A stretch of 25,053 nt of DNA from CAZAPG01 sp964486935 (lineage in GTDB: Bacteria > Chloroflexota > Anaerolineae > 4572-78 > J111), in contig CAZAPG010000073.1 of the NCBI GenBank assembly GCA_964486935.1, positions 1 to 25,053 of the forward strand, written 5' to 3'. Shown here one piece after another: positions 15,719-23,600 of the stretch. Position 1 is the first letter of the stretch, and the number at the start of each line of letters is the position of its first letter. A program made the position numbers and the translations under genes. The notes beneath the pieces are model-generated. The model was given only the letters and a program-made list of their open reading frames with translations. It was not told where the DNA came from and ran no database searches.

Positions 15719-17408
15719 ATGCCCGCGTCAGTTTGCGGTAAGTAATGCGGTGCGGACGGTCGGCGGCTTTGCCAAGGCGCTCGCGGCGGGCCGTCTCGTA
15801 GTCGCTGTAATTGCCAATATGCCACACGGCCTGGCTGTCGCCCTCAAAGGCCAGAATATGGGTGGCAACGCGGTCTAAAAACCAGCGGTCGTGCGAGATG
15901 ATGACGGCGCAGCCGGCAAAGCTTTCCAGCCCTTCTTCCAGCGCCCGCAGCGTGTTCACGTCCAGGTCGTTGGTTGGCTCATCGAGCAGCAGCAGGTTGG
16001 CCTCGGATTTGAGTATTTTGGCCAGATGCACCCGGTTGCGCTCGCCGCCCGACAGGTCGCCCACTTTTTTTTGCTGGTCGCTGCCGGTAAAGTTGAAGCG
16101 GGCCACATAGGCCCGCGAGTTGAAGCTGCGGTTGCCCAGTTCCAACTGCTCCTGCCCGCCAGAAATTTCTTGCCATACGGTTTTTTCGGGGTCAAGCGTG
16201 TCGCGGCTCTGGTCTACGTAGGCCGGTTTGACCGTGCTGCCAATGGTCAGCGCGCCGGAGTCGGGCTGCTCCTGGCCCACAATCATGCGGAACAGGGTGG
16301 TTTTGCCGGCCCCGTTTGGCCCGATGACGCCTACAATGCCGCCGGGCGGCAGGTCAAAGTTTAAATTCTGGTAGAGCAGCTTGTCGCCAAAACCTTTAGT
16401 TACATTTTCGGCCCGCACCACCACATCGCCCAGGCGCGGCCCCGGCGGAATGTAAATTTCCAGGTTGCGCTCGGCTTTTTCGACGCTCTGGTTCAGCAGG
16501 CTTTCATAGGCCGAGATACGGGCTTTGCTTTTGACCTGCCGCGCTTTGGGGGTCATATTAATCCACTCCAGTTCTCGCTGGAGGGTTCTTTGGCGCAGCG
16601 ACTCCTGCTTTTCCTCGCGGGCCAGGCGCTGCTGTTTTTGTTGCAGCCAGGATGAGTAGTTGCCCTGCCAGGGGATGCCGTGGCCGCGGTCCAGCTCTAA
16701 AATCCAGCCGGCCACGTTATCCAAAAAGTAGCGGTCGTGGGTTACGGCAATCACGGTGCCCTGGTAATTTTGCAGGTGACGCTCCAGCCAGGCCACGCTT
16801 TCGGCGTCGAGGTGGTTGGTGGGTTCGTCGAGCAGCAAAATGTCCGGCTCTTGCAGCAGCAGGCGGCACAGGGCCACCCGCCGCCGCTCGCCGCCGGAAA
16901 TAACCGACACCGGCGTGTCGCCGGGCGGGCAGCGCAGGGCATCCATGGCCAGGTCAAGCCGGCTGTCAATATCCCAGGCGTTGAGGGCGTCCAGCTTTTC
17001 TTGCACCTCGCCCTGGCGCTCCAGCAGCGCGTCCATCTCATCCGGCTCCAGCGGCCCGGCAAATTTGTTGTTGATTTCTTCAAACTCGGCCAGCAGGTCA
17101 AACACCTCTTGCGCGCCTTCTTGCACTACCTGGCGCACAGTTTTGGCGCTGTCAACCAGCGGCTCCTGCTCCAGGTAGCCAATGGTGTAGCCGGGCGAGA
17201 TGATGCGCTCGCCGGTAAAGCTGGTATCAACCCCGGCTATAATGCGCAGCACGGTGCTTTTGCCGGCCCCGTTCAGCCCCAGCACCCCAATTTTGGCCCC
17301 ATAAAAAAAAGAGAGCGAAATATCTTTGATAACTTGCCGGTTGGGGGGGACAACTTTGCCCACCCCAATCAGAGAGAAAATGATTTTTTTGTCGTCGGTT
17401 GTGGTCAT
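15717..17408 (-). CDS. ettA: energy-dependent translational throttle protein EttA (ABC-F)
   Basis: A 563-residue soluble ABC-F ATPase with two nucleotide-binding domains and no membrane part. EttA binds the ribosomal E site and couples elongation to the ATP/ADP ratio. Its N terminus (GVGKVVPPNRQVIKDISLSF) closely follows E. coli EttA. The first ATPase has GLNGAGKST (44-52), SGGERRRVALCRLLL and LLLDEPTNHLD; an arm segment follows; the linker has charged helices; the second ATPase has GPNGAGKTT, SGGERNRVHLAKILKS and LLLDEPTNDLD. The ATG overlaps the stop of the PAS protein gene in an ATGA junction, so translation may be coupled to that sensor. That pairing is unusual for ettA. Confidence 0.95.
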   Translation of the reverse strand: MTTTDDKKIIFSLIGVGKVVPPNRQVIKDISLSFFYGAKIGVLGLNGAGKSTVLRIIAGVDTSFTGERIISPGYTIGYLEQEPLVDSAKTVRQVVQEGAQEVFDLLAEFEEINNKFAGPLEPDEMDALLERQGEVQEKLDALNAWDIDSRLDLAMDALRCPPGDTPVSVISGGERRRVALCRLLLQEPDILLLDEPTNHLDAESVAWLERHLQNYQGTVIAVTHDRYFLDNVAGWILELDRGHGIPWQGNYSSWLQQKQQRLAREEKQESLRQRTLQRELEWINMTPKARQVKSKARISAYESLLNQSVEKAERNLEIYIPPGPRLGDVVVRAENVTKGFGDKLLYQNLNFDLPPGGIVGVIGPNGAGKTTLFRMIVGQEQPDSGALTIGSTVKPAYVDQSRDTLDPEKTVWQEISGGQEQLELGNRSFNSRAYVARFNFTGSDQQKKVGDLSGGERNRVHLAKILKSEANLLLLDEPTNDLDVNTLRALEEGLESFAGCAVIISHDRWFLDRVATHILAFEGDSQAVWHIGNYSDYETARRERLGKAADRPHRITYRKLTRA

Positions 17409-20400
17409 CCCTTTTCCTTTTTGCGGCGGGTAATATCCCGGCCCATCGACCGGATTTCAATCAGGCGGTCGTGTTTATCAAAAATGGCCCAGTTAATCCA
17501 TTGCTGCCAGCGAATATCGCTTTGGCTCTTTTGCACGCGCAGCTCGATGGTGCCTGCCGGGCTATCGGGCCGCAGCGAGGCAAAGTGCATTTTCACGTCC
17601 TGCAAATCTTCGGCCAGCACAAAGGGCAATTGGCGACCCATTAAGTCGTCGCGGCTGTGGTTATAGTACCAGCAGTAGGCGTCGTTCACAAAGGTGAGCG
17701 CGTTTTGGGGCGAGTAGCGGCAAATCAGGTCTATTTGCTCTTCGCCTTGCCGCAGGTTGTTTTCAATGAGTTTGTATTCGGTAATATCTTCAATATAAAC
17801 AATCACCAGATTGGGCGACACAAAGTTGTAGGTGGTTACATAATATTTGGTTTCATCGGCAGTAACCAACTGGTAGTGCGACTCGCGCCGGACGGTCTTG
17901 TTCTCGGTAAAGCAGGTTGAAAAATCGGCCAGCACTTCTGGCCTCTCTTTGAACACCTCGCTGGCAGGTTTGCCCATAAAATCGACAATGCGGCCCTGGG
18001 TAATTTTTTCGGCGGCGTTGTTGTAATCGGTCAGCACAAAATCGGCGCCCACGCGCTGCCAGGTGTAGGTGGGGATGGGGATGCCGTTGTATTGCGCCCG
18101 CAGCCGCACCCGGCTTTGCCGCAGCGATTCTTCGGCGCGTTCATGCTGGGCCAGGGCCTGCGCCAGTTCCTCATTTTGGCGGGTCAGGTCGGTTGTATCC
18201 GGCGAGGCCGGTTCGCCGGCGTCGCCTTCTGGCTGCCAGGGCGACTCGCCGGCATTGCCGTTGGCAGCAGTGAGCAAACCAAAACGCTGGCGGTACTCTT
18301 CCAGCTCGCTTTCCATTTTTTTCTGCTCGGTGATATCCTGAATGTGGTCGACCACCAGGTTGGGCGGCACGTAATTATAGGTGGTTACAAAATAGCGAGT
18401 CTCGCCGGTGGTGATTAATTTGTAAGGGGCTTCGCGCACCACCGTTCTTTTTTCCTGGTAACATTGGGTAAAATCGCCCAGCACCTGGGGCCTGTTTTTG
18501 AAAATTTCGCTGGCGGGCTTGCCAAAAAAATCAACAATGCGGCCCATGCTTTCGGCTGCGGCGTTATTAAAATCGACCAGGATGAACTCTCCGCCAATCA
18601 TTTGCCAGGTATAGGTAGGGATGGGAATGCTGCGATACTGCTCGCGCAATCGCTCGTCGATGTTGCTGGCTACTTCTTTTACGCGCTCTTCGGCTTCGCG
18701 CAGGGCCAGTTCCACCTTTTCGCGGCGAGTCATCTCCTGGCGCATTGTTTCTTTTACGCGGGTTAGCTCAACATCGTTGGCAATGGCCAGGGCATCGAGT
18801 TGTTCCCGGCAGCGACTCCACTCCTCTTCTAGCTGTTTGTACTCGGTGATATCCTGAATGTGAACCAGAATGAGATTGGGCGAGACGTAATTGTAAGTGG
18901 TTACAAAGTGACGTGTTTCGCCGGTGGTTACTTTTTTGTAAGGGGCTTCGCGCCGCACGATGCTTTTTTCAAGCGAGCAGCGCAAAAAATCGCCCAGCAC
19001 CTGGGGCCGATTTTTGAAGATATCGCCGGCGCGCTGGTTTTTGAACTGGGCAATGCGCCCGTCGCTCTCTTCAAGGGCGGCGTTGTTATAGTCGATGAGT
19101 ACAAAATCATCGTCGTCGGTAATTTGCCAGGTGTAGGTGGGGACGGGGATGCCCTTGTATTGGGCTTCCAGCCGGGCCTCTACCTGTTTGCGATGCTCAA
19201 TTTCGCGCTGTAACGCCTCGTTTTCGCCGGTTAACTCGCCTATTTGCTCGGTCATCAAAGCGCCAATGCGGCGCTGCGAGCGGAGGGCTTCCTGCTCTTC
19301 CAGCTTGCGGGGGGTGATATCTTCTTGCAGCACAATAAAATGGGTCAGCGCGCCCTTCGAGTCGAACATGGGGGCCGCGGTGGCAGCGGTCCAGTAGGTT
19401 TCGCCATCGCTGCGGCGGTGGCGCAGTTCGCCCTGCCACTCGTTGCCGGCGGCAATGGCGTTAAGCATATCCCGGTAATTTTCCGGCTGCTCCTGGCTTA
19501 GTTGCAGGCTTTGCAAGTTTTTGCCAATCACCTCTTCGTAGCTGTAACCGGTTAGTTCGGTAAATTCAAAATTGGCGTACTCGATGGCGCCGCCGGTATC
19601 GGTAATCATCAGCGCCACCGGGCTTTGCTCCAGGGCGCGGGCCAGGGTGCTGATTTGCCGGACGGCTTTCATCCGTTCGGTGATATCCCGGCTAAAGGTG
19701 ACAATCCGGCCGCCCGACCGGTTGTGAACAACCTGCGAGCGGCTCCAGACCAGCACGGTTGAGCCGTCCTGGCAAATTAATTCTCGTTCGCCTTCGGCAT
19801 AGCCCTGCGTTTTTAAGTCAAGCAGGGTTTTTTCAAAGGCTCTGGCGCTGGCCTCGGTGGTAAAGTGGGTGATGGGTTTGCCCACCATATCTTCCCGGCG
19901 GTAGCCCAGCAGTTGCAGATGGGTGGGGTTGCAGTCGATAATGTGGCCGGTTTCATTGAGCACTTCCACGCCGTAAATGTCAATATCAAAAAAGAGGCGA
20001 TACTGCTGCTCGCTATCTTTGAGCGATTCGGTTTGGCGCTTGAGGTGGGCGAACTGCTGCCGCAGACGCTCATTTTCGGCGGTTTTTTCTTGCAGGCGGG
20101 TTTGATAGCTTTCTTTTAGCTGCCGGGTGTTAACGGCGTAGCGCAGCGAGCGCTCCAGCAGCGGCGCGTCGAATTGCCCTTTTATCAGGTAATCTGTGGC
20201 CCCGGCCTGGAGCGCCTGCTGGGCGGTCTGGCTGTCGCCGGAGTCGGCCAGTAAAATCAGGGGGGTGGCAAAGCCGTTTTGCGTGGCTCGCTGTAAAAAT
20301 TCCAGCCCTTCGGGGTTGTTTAGTTTGCAGTTGAGCAGGCAAACATCGTAGGCAACGCGCTCCATTTTGGCCAGCGCCGCTTCGTAGCTTGAAACCCACT

Positions 20401-20506
20401 CCAGTTTGACTCGCCAGTTTTCCAACTGGGTCAGCAAATCGCGGGTGCGGGCATAGTCCTGTTCATTGTCATCAATTAGCAGGGTGTTCAGGGAGAGCTT
20501 GTTCAT
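17405..20506 (-). CDS. pseudo-receiver plus six-PAS sensor protein
   Basis: A 1033-residue soluble protein made only of sensing and protein-interaction modules. Residues 5-123 form a receiver fold (LLIDDNEQD at the acidic pocket, LIKG with the conserved Lys), but the phospho-acceptor position is Asn59 (VCLLNCKL) and the switch Thr is Ala. PAS domains follow at about 168-278, 289-399, 447-555, 621-727, 801-910 and 913-1028, joined by coiled coils. The third to fifth share IPxPTYTWQ, NNAA and VTTYNYV blocks and are clearly duplicated. There is no kinase, GGDEF, EAL, HTH or phosphatase output. The ATG at 20506 is chosen for its GGAGGA four bases upstream; longer reading starts at 20584 or 20617 lack a ribosome site. 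It ends in a 4-bp overlap with ettA. Confidence 0.88.
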   Translation of the reverse strand: MNKLSLNTLLIDDNEQDYARTRDLLTQLENWRVKLEWVSSYEAALAKMERVAYDVCLLNCKLNNPEGLEFLQRATQNGFATPLILLADSGDSQTAQQALQAGATDYLIKGQFDAPLLERSLRYAVNTRQLKESYQTRLQEKTAENERLRQQFAHLKRQTESLKDSEQQYRLFFDIDIYGVEVLNETGHIIDCNPTHLQLLGYRREDMVGKPITHFTTEASARAFEKTLLDLKTQGYAEGERELICQDGSTVLVWSRSQVVHNRSGGRIVTFSRDITERMKAVRQISTLARALEQSPVALMITDTGGAIEYANFEFTELTGYSYEEVIGKNLQSLQLSQEQPENYRDMLNAIAAGNEWQGELRHRRSDGETYWTAATAAPMFDSKGALTHFIVLQEDITPRKLEEQEALRSQRRIGALMTEQIGELTGENEALQREIEHRKQVEARLEAQYKGIPVPTYTWQITDDDDFVLIDYNNAALEESDGRIAQFKNQRAGDIFKNRPQVLGDFLRCSLEKSIVRREAPYKKVTTGETRHFVTTYNYVSPNLILVHIQDITEYKQLEEEWSRCREQLDALAIANDVELTRVKETMRQEMTRREKVELALREAEERVKEVASNIDERLREQYRSIPIPTYTWQMIGGEFILVDFNNAAAESMGRIVDFFGKPASEIFKNRPQVLGDFTQCYQEKRTVVREAPYKLITTGETRYFVTTYNYVPPNLVVDHIQDITEQKKMESELEEYRQRFGLLTAANGNAGESPWQPEGDAGEPASPDTTDLTRQNEELAQALAQHERAEESLRQSRVRLRAQYNGIPIPTYTWQRVGADFVLTDYNNAAEKITQGRIVDFMGKPASEVFKERPEVLADFSTCFTENKTVRRESHYQLVTADETKYYVTTYNFVSPNLVIVYIEDITEYKLIENNLRQGEEQIDLICRYSPQNALTFVNDAYCWYYNHSRDDLMGRQLPFVLAEDLQDVKMHFASLRPDSPAGTIELRVQKSQSDIRWQQWINWAIFDKHDRLIEIRSMGRDITRRKKEKG

Positions 20507-20582
20507 AATGTCCTCCGGTACTGCCGGGACAATCCGGCCCACTGGGTTGGGCGCGTTGGTTAAAATCTCAAATTCGCTTTCC

Positions 20583-20611
20583 ATTTTACCATAAATTGGG
20601 CGCAACTTAAA
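20583..20611 (-). promoter_or_regulatory. possible promoter for the PAS protein-ettA unit
   Basis: On the minus strand, TAAAAT (20583-20588) preceded by TGG makes an extended -10, with a weak TTTAAG -35 at 20606-20611 and a 17-base spacer. A transcript would start near 20577, inside the longer reading frame, which agrees with translation starting at 20506. The -35 matches the consensus at only three of six positions. Confidence 0.35.
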
Positions 20612-20689
20612 CAACAAAACCGGTTAATGGTTTTTGCCTGGCTGCCTATGGTACCGGCGCGGTAATAACCAACAGTTGTTATAATTGAC

Positions 20690-20718
20690 TGGTCACACTA
20701 CCAGGTCTGTGCTACAAT
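20690..20718 (+). promoter_or_regulatory. possible promoter for hsdM
   Basis: TACAAT (20713-20718) preceded by TGC forms an extended -10. The 17-base spacer puts a weak TGGTCA at 20690-20695 in the -35 place; a better TTGACT at 20685-20690 is 22 bases away and too far. GGAGG (20729-20733) before the hsdM ATG is the ribosome site. The leader would be only about 16 bases. Confidence 0.45.
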
Positions 20719-20740
20719 TGCGCCCAACGGAGGAGACCTG

Positions 20741-22312
20741 ATGGACATCACTACCCTTGAGAACTGGCTGTGGGAGGCCGCCTGCGCCATTCGCGGCCCG
20801 CTCGACGCCCCCAAGTTTAAAGATTACATTTTGCCCCTGCTGTTCTACAAACGGCTGTGCGACGTGTTTGAGGATGAACTTCATCGTCTGGTTGACGCGC
20901 TCAACTTTGGCAGCCTGGAAGAAGCCCGGCTGTTTGCCCAAACCGACCGCAGCCTGGTACGCTTTTTTATCCCCCAGGAATACACCTGGGCCGAAATCCG
21001 CAAATCTCCGGTGCAGTTGGGGCAGCGGCTCACCGATGCGATGCTGGCTATTGGCAAGGAAAACGCCAAACTGCAAGGCGTCATTGACCGGCGCGACTTT
21101 AACGCCACCGAAGGCGGCCAGCGGATTGTGGAAGACGAAGTCCTGGCCCGGCTGATGGAAATCCTCAACCGGCAGCGGTTGGGGCTGAGGGATGTTGAGC
21201 CGGACATTTTGGGCCGGGCCTATGAGTACCTGCTGCGGAAGTTTGCCGAAGGCGGCGGCCAGAGCGCGGGCGAGTTCTTCACCCCCCGCGAGGTTGGGGT
21301 GCTAATGGCCCACATCCTTGACCCCGCCGAAAGCGATAAAATTTTTGACCCGGCCTGTGGCAGCGGCGGGCTGCTGATAAAAGCCCAGCTACGGCTGCGG
21401 GAGAAGATGGCCGAAGCCAAAGGCGTGGCCCCCGGCAAGCTCAGGCCGGGCGACATCCCCCGCCCGCTGCAACTATTTGGGCAGGAGATTAACGCCGACA
21501 CCTACGCCATGGCCAAGATGAACGCCTTTATCCACGATATGGAGGCCGACATTCGGCGGGGCGATACGATGGTCGCCCCTCGCTTTGTGGATGACGGGGG
21601 CGCTCTGCTGCGCTTTGACAAGGTGACGGCCAACCCGATGTGGAACCAGAAGTTTGGCCCGGAGATTTACGATAACGATACCTATGACCGCTTCAACCAC
21701 GGCGCGCCGCCCGGCAGCAGCGCCGACTGGGGCTGGATTCAGCATATGCTGGCCCAAACCACCGACAACGGCAAGCTGGCCGTGGTGTTGGACACCGGCG
21801 CGGTCAGCCGGGGCAGCGGCAACCAGGGCAGCAACAAAGAACGGGATGCCCGCCAAAAGGTGGTTGAGGCCGACCTGGTGGAAGCGGTGATTCTGCTGCC
21901 GGAGAACCTGTTTTACAACACCAGCGCCCCCGGCATCATTTTGGTGCTGAACCGGGCCAAGCCCCACCCCGGCCAGATTTTGCTGATTAACGCCAGCAAG
22001 CTGTTTGACAAGGGCAAACCCAAGAATTACCTGGCGGACCGGCACATCAAACAAATCTTTGACCTGTACGCCACCTGGCAGGCCGAAGATAAAGTGAGCG
22101 CCATTGTCACCACCGAGGAAGTGACCCGCAACGATTACAACCTCAGCCCCAGTCGCTACGTTGCCACCGACGAGCAGGAGCCGGCCCTGCCCCTGGAAGA
22201 GGCCCTGGTGCTGCTGGCCGAGGCCGAGGAGCAGCGCCGCGAGGCCGACCGCGAACTGGACGCGGTGTTGAGCGAGTTAGGCTTTGCCGACTGGAGGAAC
22301 AATGGCGGCTGA
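20741..22312 (+). CDS. hsdM: type I restriction-modification DNA methyltransferase subunit HsdM
   Basis: A 523-residue N6-adenine methyltransferase subunit, of normal length. It has the HsdM_N helical domain (about 5-130), GEFFTPREVG (177-186), the AdoMet-binding motif I DPACGSGGL (203-211), a second acidic AdoMet contact in GQEINADTYAMAKMN, and the motif IV region VTANPMWNQKF (295-305). The last is odd: the usual N-P-P-[FYW] reads N-P-M-W here. With HsdS it would methylate adenine in a bipartite target, and with HsdR it would cut unmodified DNA; HsdR is not in the window. A strong ribosome site precedes the ATG. Its final bases contain a second ribosome site and ATG for a short overlapping frame. 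Confidence 0.95.
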   Translation: MDITTLENWLWEAACAIRGPLDAPKFKDYILPLLFYKRLCDVFEDELHRLVDALNFGSLEEARLFAQTDRSLVRFFIPQEYTWAEIRKSPVQLGQRLTDAMLAIGKENAKLQGVIDRRDFNATEGGQRIVEDEVLARLMEILNRQRLGLRDVEPDILGRAYEYLLRKFAEGGGQSAGEFFTPREVGVLMAHILDPAESDKIFDPACGSGGLLIKAQLRLREKMAEAKGVAPGKLRPGDIPRPLQLFGQEINADTYAMAKMNAFIHDMEADIRRGDTMVAPRFVDDGGALLRFDKVTANPMWNQKFGPEIYDNDTYDRFNHGAPPGSSADWGWIQHMLAQTTDNGKLAVVLDTGAVSRGSGNQGSNKERDARQKVVEADLVEAVILLPENLFYNTSAPGIILVLNRAKPHPGQILLINASKLFDKGKPKNYLADRHIKQIFDLYATWQAEDKVSAIVTTEEVTRNDYNLSPSRYVATDEQEPALPLEEALVLLAEAEEQRREADRELDAVLSELGFADWRNNGG

Positions 22313-22361
22313 GTTCAAACGAGGTGAGGGTCTACCAGTGTTGGCTTATTTTAATTTTTAG
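22302..22361 (+). pseudogene. 19-codon frame overlapping the end of hsdM, possible remnant of a gene start
   Basis: An ATG at 22302 overlaps the last 11 bases of hsdM and has GGAGG four bases upstream, exactly the arrangement used for coupled downstream genes in type I operons. The frame reads MAAEFKRGEGLPVLAYFNF and stops at 22359-22361, within the AT-rich fic leader. The start resembles the usual opening of HsdS proteins (compare FKPTELG at residues 30-36 of the real hsdS). It may be the stranded start of hsdS or another gene displaced when fic arrived, or a short coupling peptide. Confidence 0.4.
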
Positions 22362-22368
22362 GTAGAAT
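22341..22368 (+). promoter_or_regulatory. possible fic promoter
   Basis: TTGGCT (22341-22346) and TAGAAT (22363-22368) are separated by 16 bases, giving four of six and five of six consensus matches. A palindrome covers the spacer and the -10 box, so a repressor bound there would block it. The fic ATG has no clear Shine-Dalgarno site. Confidence 0.4.
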
Positions 22369-22377
22369 TAAAATAGC
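22344..22377. promoter_or_regulatory. AT-rich palindrome, candidate operator 1 upstream of fic
   Basis: TATTTTAATT (22347-22356) is the exact complement of AATTAAAATA (22366-22375), with GC continuing on both sides after one extra base on the left. The site contrasts sharply with the GC-rich hsdM and overlaps the proposed promoter. The Fic protein has a C-terminal winged helix and is a natural candidate to bind it. Confidence 0.55.
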
Positions 22378-22384
22378 TGCGTGC

Positions 22385-22408
22385 CTTATTTTAGTTCCGT
22401 TAAATAAG
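22385..22408. promoter_or_regulatory. second AT-rich inverted repeat, candidate operator 2 upstream of fic
   Basis: CTTATTT (22385-22391) pairs with AAATAAG (22402-22408), ten bases before the fic ATG. Its left arm continues as CTTATTTTAGTT, a near copy of CTTATTTTAATT at 22345-22356 placed exactly 40 bases upstream, so the same factor could bind both on one face of the helix. Confidence 0.5.
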
Positions 22409-22418
22409 AACCATTGTT

Positions 22419-23600
22419 ATGAACCCCGACTTATTTCGCCATAGCCCAGCCGGTAAGGTTATTAAAACGCCTACAGCTTACTATGCCTTTCTCCCCAACC
22501 CGTTACCCCCGGAGATAGTTTGGACGCCTGATTTGGTGGCTGCCCTGTCCGATGCTGACCGGGCGTTAGGGGAATTGGCCGGTTTGGGTCGCACCCTATT
22601 CAACCCCCATCTATTGATACTCCCCTTCTCCCGGCGTGAGGCGGTGCTGTCATCCCGCATCGAGGGAACGCAAGCTTCTCTCTCCGACCTGTATGCTTAT
22701 GAGGCCATCCAGCTACCCCTTTTTGAAAACTCTGTGCCTGACGTGCGCGAGGTCTATAACTATGTTCGGGCGTTGGAGTATGGCCTGGAGCGAATCGGGA
22801 GCCTGCCACTCAGTCTGCGTTTGATGCGAGAAATCCACGAGACTTTGATGAAAGGGGTCCGAGGTGAGTATCAAACGCCCGGCGAGTTCCGGCGCAGCCC
22901 CAACTGGATTGGCCCGCCTGGTTCCAACCTCAACACCGCCCCTTATGTGCCGCCGCCCGTGCCCGAAATGAAAGCGGCTCTGGATGCTTTTGAGAAATTT
23001 CTCTATGCCCCTTCAGCTTTACCGCCTTTGATCCGGCTGGGGCTGATTCATTATCAATTTGAGGCCATTCATCCTTTTTTGGATGGTAATGGGCGCGTTG
23101 GCCGCTTACTGATTGTTCTGCTGTTGGTTGAGTGGAAATTACTGCCCAGCCCCTTACTTTACTTGAGCGTTTATTTTGAAGCGAACCGCCAAACCTACTA
23201 CGATTTATTGCTGAAAGTGAGTCAGCAGGGGGCCTGGCAAGAATGGCTTATCTTCTTTTTGCGGGGAGTGGCCAGCCAGGCCCACGATGCCGTGGTGCGG
23301 GCCGGACGTTTACAGCGCCTCCGTGAACAATATCGCCAACAGTTTCAAGCCGCCAGGGCCAACGCCAAACAATTGCAAATGATAGATTTGCTCTTTGCGC
23401 ATCCGGTCCTGACCATTCAACAGGTGGAAGCCGAGTTGGGGGTTAGCTTTGCCACCGCCAGCAAATACGTAAGCCACTTACAAGAGACCGGCCTGTTGCG
23501 CGAAGTGACCGGCCAGGCCCGCAACCGCATTTTTGTGGCCGAGGCGGTGCTCCACGCTATTGACGACCCCCTGGCCCCGGAACCGGAGGACAATGAATGA
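22419..23600 (+). CDS. Fic family protein with C-terminal winged helix
   Basis: A 393-residue Fic-domain protein. Fic enzymes usually transfer AMP from ATP to hydroxyl side chains of target proteins. The catalytic loop HPFLDGNGRVGRLL (218-231) is intact, including His218 and the GNGR anion site. An inhibitory helix with SSRIEG (78-83) lies N-terminal to the Fic core, the class II arrangement, so activity should be self-restrained through Glu82. Residues about 130-290 are the Fic core, and about 335-385 look like a winged helix (AKQLQMIDLLFAHP, then SFATASKYVSHLQETGLL). Fic genes are known passengers in type I restriction loci. The stop overlaps the hsdS start by 4 bp. The gene has its own AT-rich palindromic leader. 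Confidence 0.93.
   Translation: MNPDLFRHSPAGKVIKTPTAYYAFLPNPLPPEIVWTPDLVAALSDADRALGELAGLGRTLFNPHLLILPFSRREAVLSSRIEGTQASLSDLYAYEAIQLPLFENSVPDVREVYNYVRALEYGLERIGSLPLSLRLMREIHETLMKGVRGEYQTPGEFRRSPNWIGPPGSNLNTAPYVPPPVPEMKAALDAFEKFLYAPSALPPLIRLGLIHYQFEAIHPFLDGNGRVGRLLIVLLLVEWKLLPSPLLYLSVYFEANRQTYYDLLLKVSQQGAWQEWLIFFLRGVASQAHDAVVRAGRLQRLREQYRQQFQAARANAKQLQMIDLLFAHPVLTIQQVEAELGVSFATASKYVSHLQETGLLREVTGQARNRIFVAEAVLHAIDDPLAPEPEDNE

Noticed and set aside
17405..20617. Longer start for the PAS protein at 20617 or 20584
   Set aside because: No ribosome site there, the added residues show no domain, and a good site exists at 20506.
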